Below are positions 6,854 to 6,955 of a DNA stretch of 6,955 nt, in pieces (within the stretch, counting starts at the first letter, position 1; each line of letters opens with the position of its first letter). The notes beneath the pieces were generated by a model. It did no database searches and had not been told where the DNA came from. It saw only the letters and a program-made list of their open reading frames with translations. Where the stretch lies: positions 1-6,955 of the forward strand of contig JACCXP010000100.1 in the NCBI GenBank assembly GCA_013696905.1, read 5' to 3'. The DNA comes from Thermoleophilaceae bacterium. Lineage in GTDB: Bacteria > Actinomycetota > Thermoleophilia > Solirubrobacterales > Thermoleophilaceae. A program made the translations under genes and the position numbers.

Positions 6854-6910
6854 ATGAACCACCAGCAAACGTGCCAGATCGAGCGGGCTATGAGCGAACG
6901 ATGTATTTGA
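6854..6910 (+). CDS. Possible 18-codon leader ORF
   Basis: ATG 6854 opens an 18-codon frame (starting MNHQQTCQIER) that ends at TGA 6908-6910. It overlaps a second ATG at 6901 that stays open to the window end. No clear Shine-Dalgarno precedes it and its composition is much less GC-rich than the genes nearby. It may be a short leader peptide or chance. I do not recognise it. Confidence 0.12.
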   Translation: MNHQQTCQIERAMSERCI

Positions 6911-6955
6911 TCACGGTTAGCGACCACCATCGGAGGGTGAGCGTCGAGGGGAGGC
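6901..6955 (+). CDS. Possible 5' fragment of an unidentified gene running off the window
   Basis: The frame from ATG 6901 reads MYLITVSDHHRRVSVEGR and is still open at the last base. The segment is about 43% GC at 6901-6930, unlike the coding DNA here, and I recognise no family. Strong purine stretches follow (GGAGG at 6932-6936 and GAGGGGAGG at 6946-6954). They are equally consistent with a ribosome binding site for a start just past the window, making this region an untranslated leader. Confidence 0.15.
   Translation, partial: MYLITVSDHHRRVSVEGR

Noticed and set aside
6724..6930. 68-codon minus-strand frame near the window end, with GGTTCAAG suggesting a tRNA T-loop
   Set aside because: The bases flanking GGTTCAAG do not pair as a T-stem, and no anticodon arm or acceptor stem can be drawn. 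The frame is otherwise a shadow of recX and its downstream leader.

Overview
The window is about 70% G+C by eye, with codons strongly favouring G/C in the third position. The gene content is bacterial housekeeping. RecA with a Gly-Ser-Asn-Glu-Thr-Gln loop L2, a recX overlapping recA, and a full-length B12-dependent methionine synthase fit a high-GC actinobacterium. A deep-branching class such as Thermoleophilia (Solirubrobacterales-like) is my best guess, but it rests on the general look of the proteins, not on a search. The window appears to begin at a contig end, because the first ~100 bases are almost pure C and look like a sequencing or assembly artefact.

Layout. Bases 1-~124 are low-complexity, unreliable sequence. 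From about 125 to 931 (+) lies the 3' two-thirds of cinA (nicotinamide-nucleotide amidase / competence-damage protein family), whose N-terminal molybdopterin-binding-like domain is missing. Facing it tail to tail, only 9 bp away, is metH (4534-941, -), a complete cobalamin-dependent methionine synthase with all modules. Upstream of metH on the same strand, 42 bp away, is a small VOC/glyoxalase-fold gene (4966-4577, -), probably co-transcribed with metH. A ~107-bp divergent intergenic region then separates the VOC gene from recA (5074-6246, +). recX (6221-6772, +) follows and overlaps recA by 26 bp. The last 183 bases hold no complete gene. They contain a reasonable promoter (-35/-10 with a 17-bp spacer), a short GC hairpin just after it, and a lower-GC leader with short ORFs that points to a gene starting near or beyond the window edge.

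How the genes work together. RecA forms the recombination and SOS filament and RecX modulates it, and their overlap suggests translational coupling. cinA is a frequent upstream neighbour of recA in bacteria. Here the two are separated by an inverted VOC-metH block, which has no evident functional link to recombination. MetH remethylates homocysteine to methionine using 5-methyl-tetrahydrofolate and cobalamin.

I see no mobile element, CRISPR array, tRNA/rRNA or clearly novel system. The most open questions are the leader at 6819-6955, the apparently LexA-box-less recA promoter, and the corrupted 5' end of cinA.
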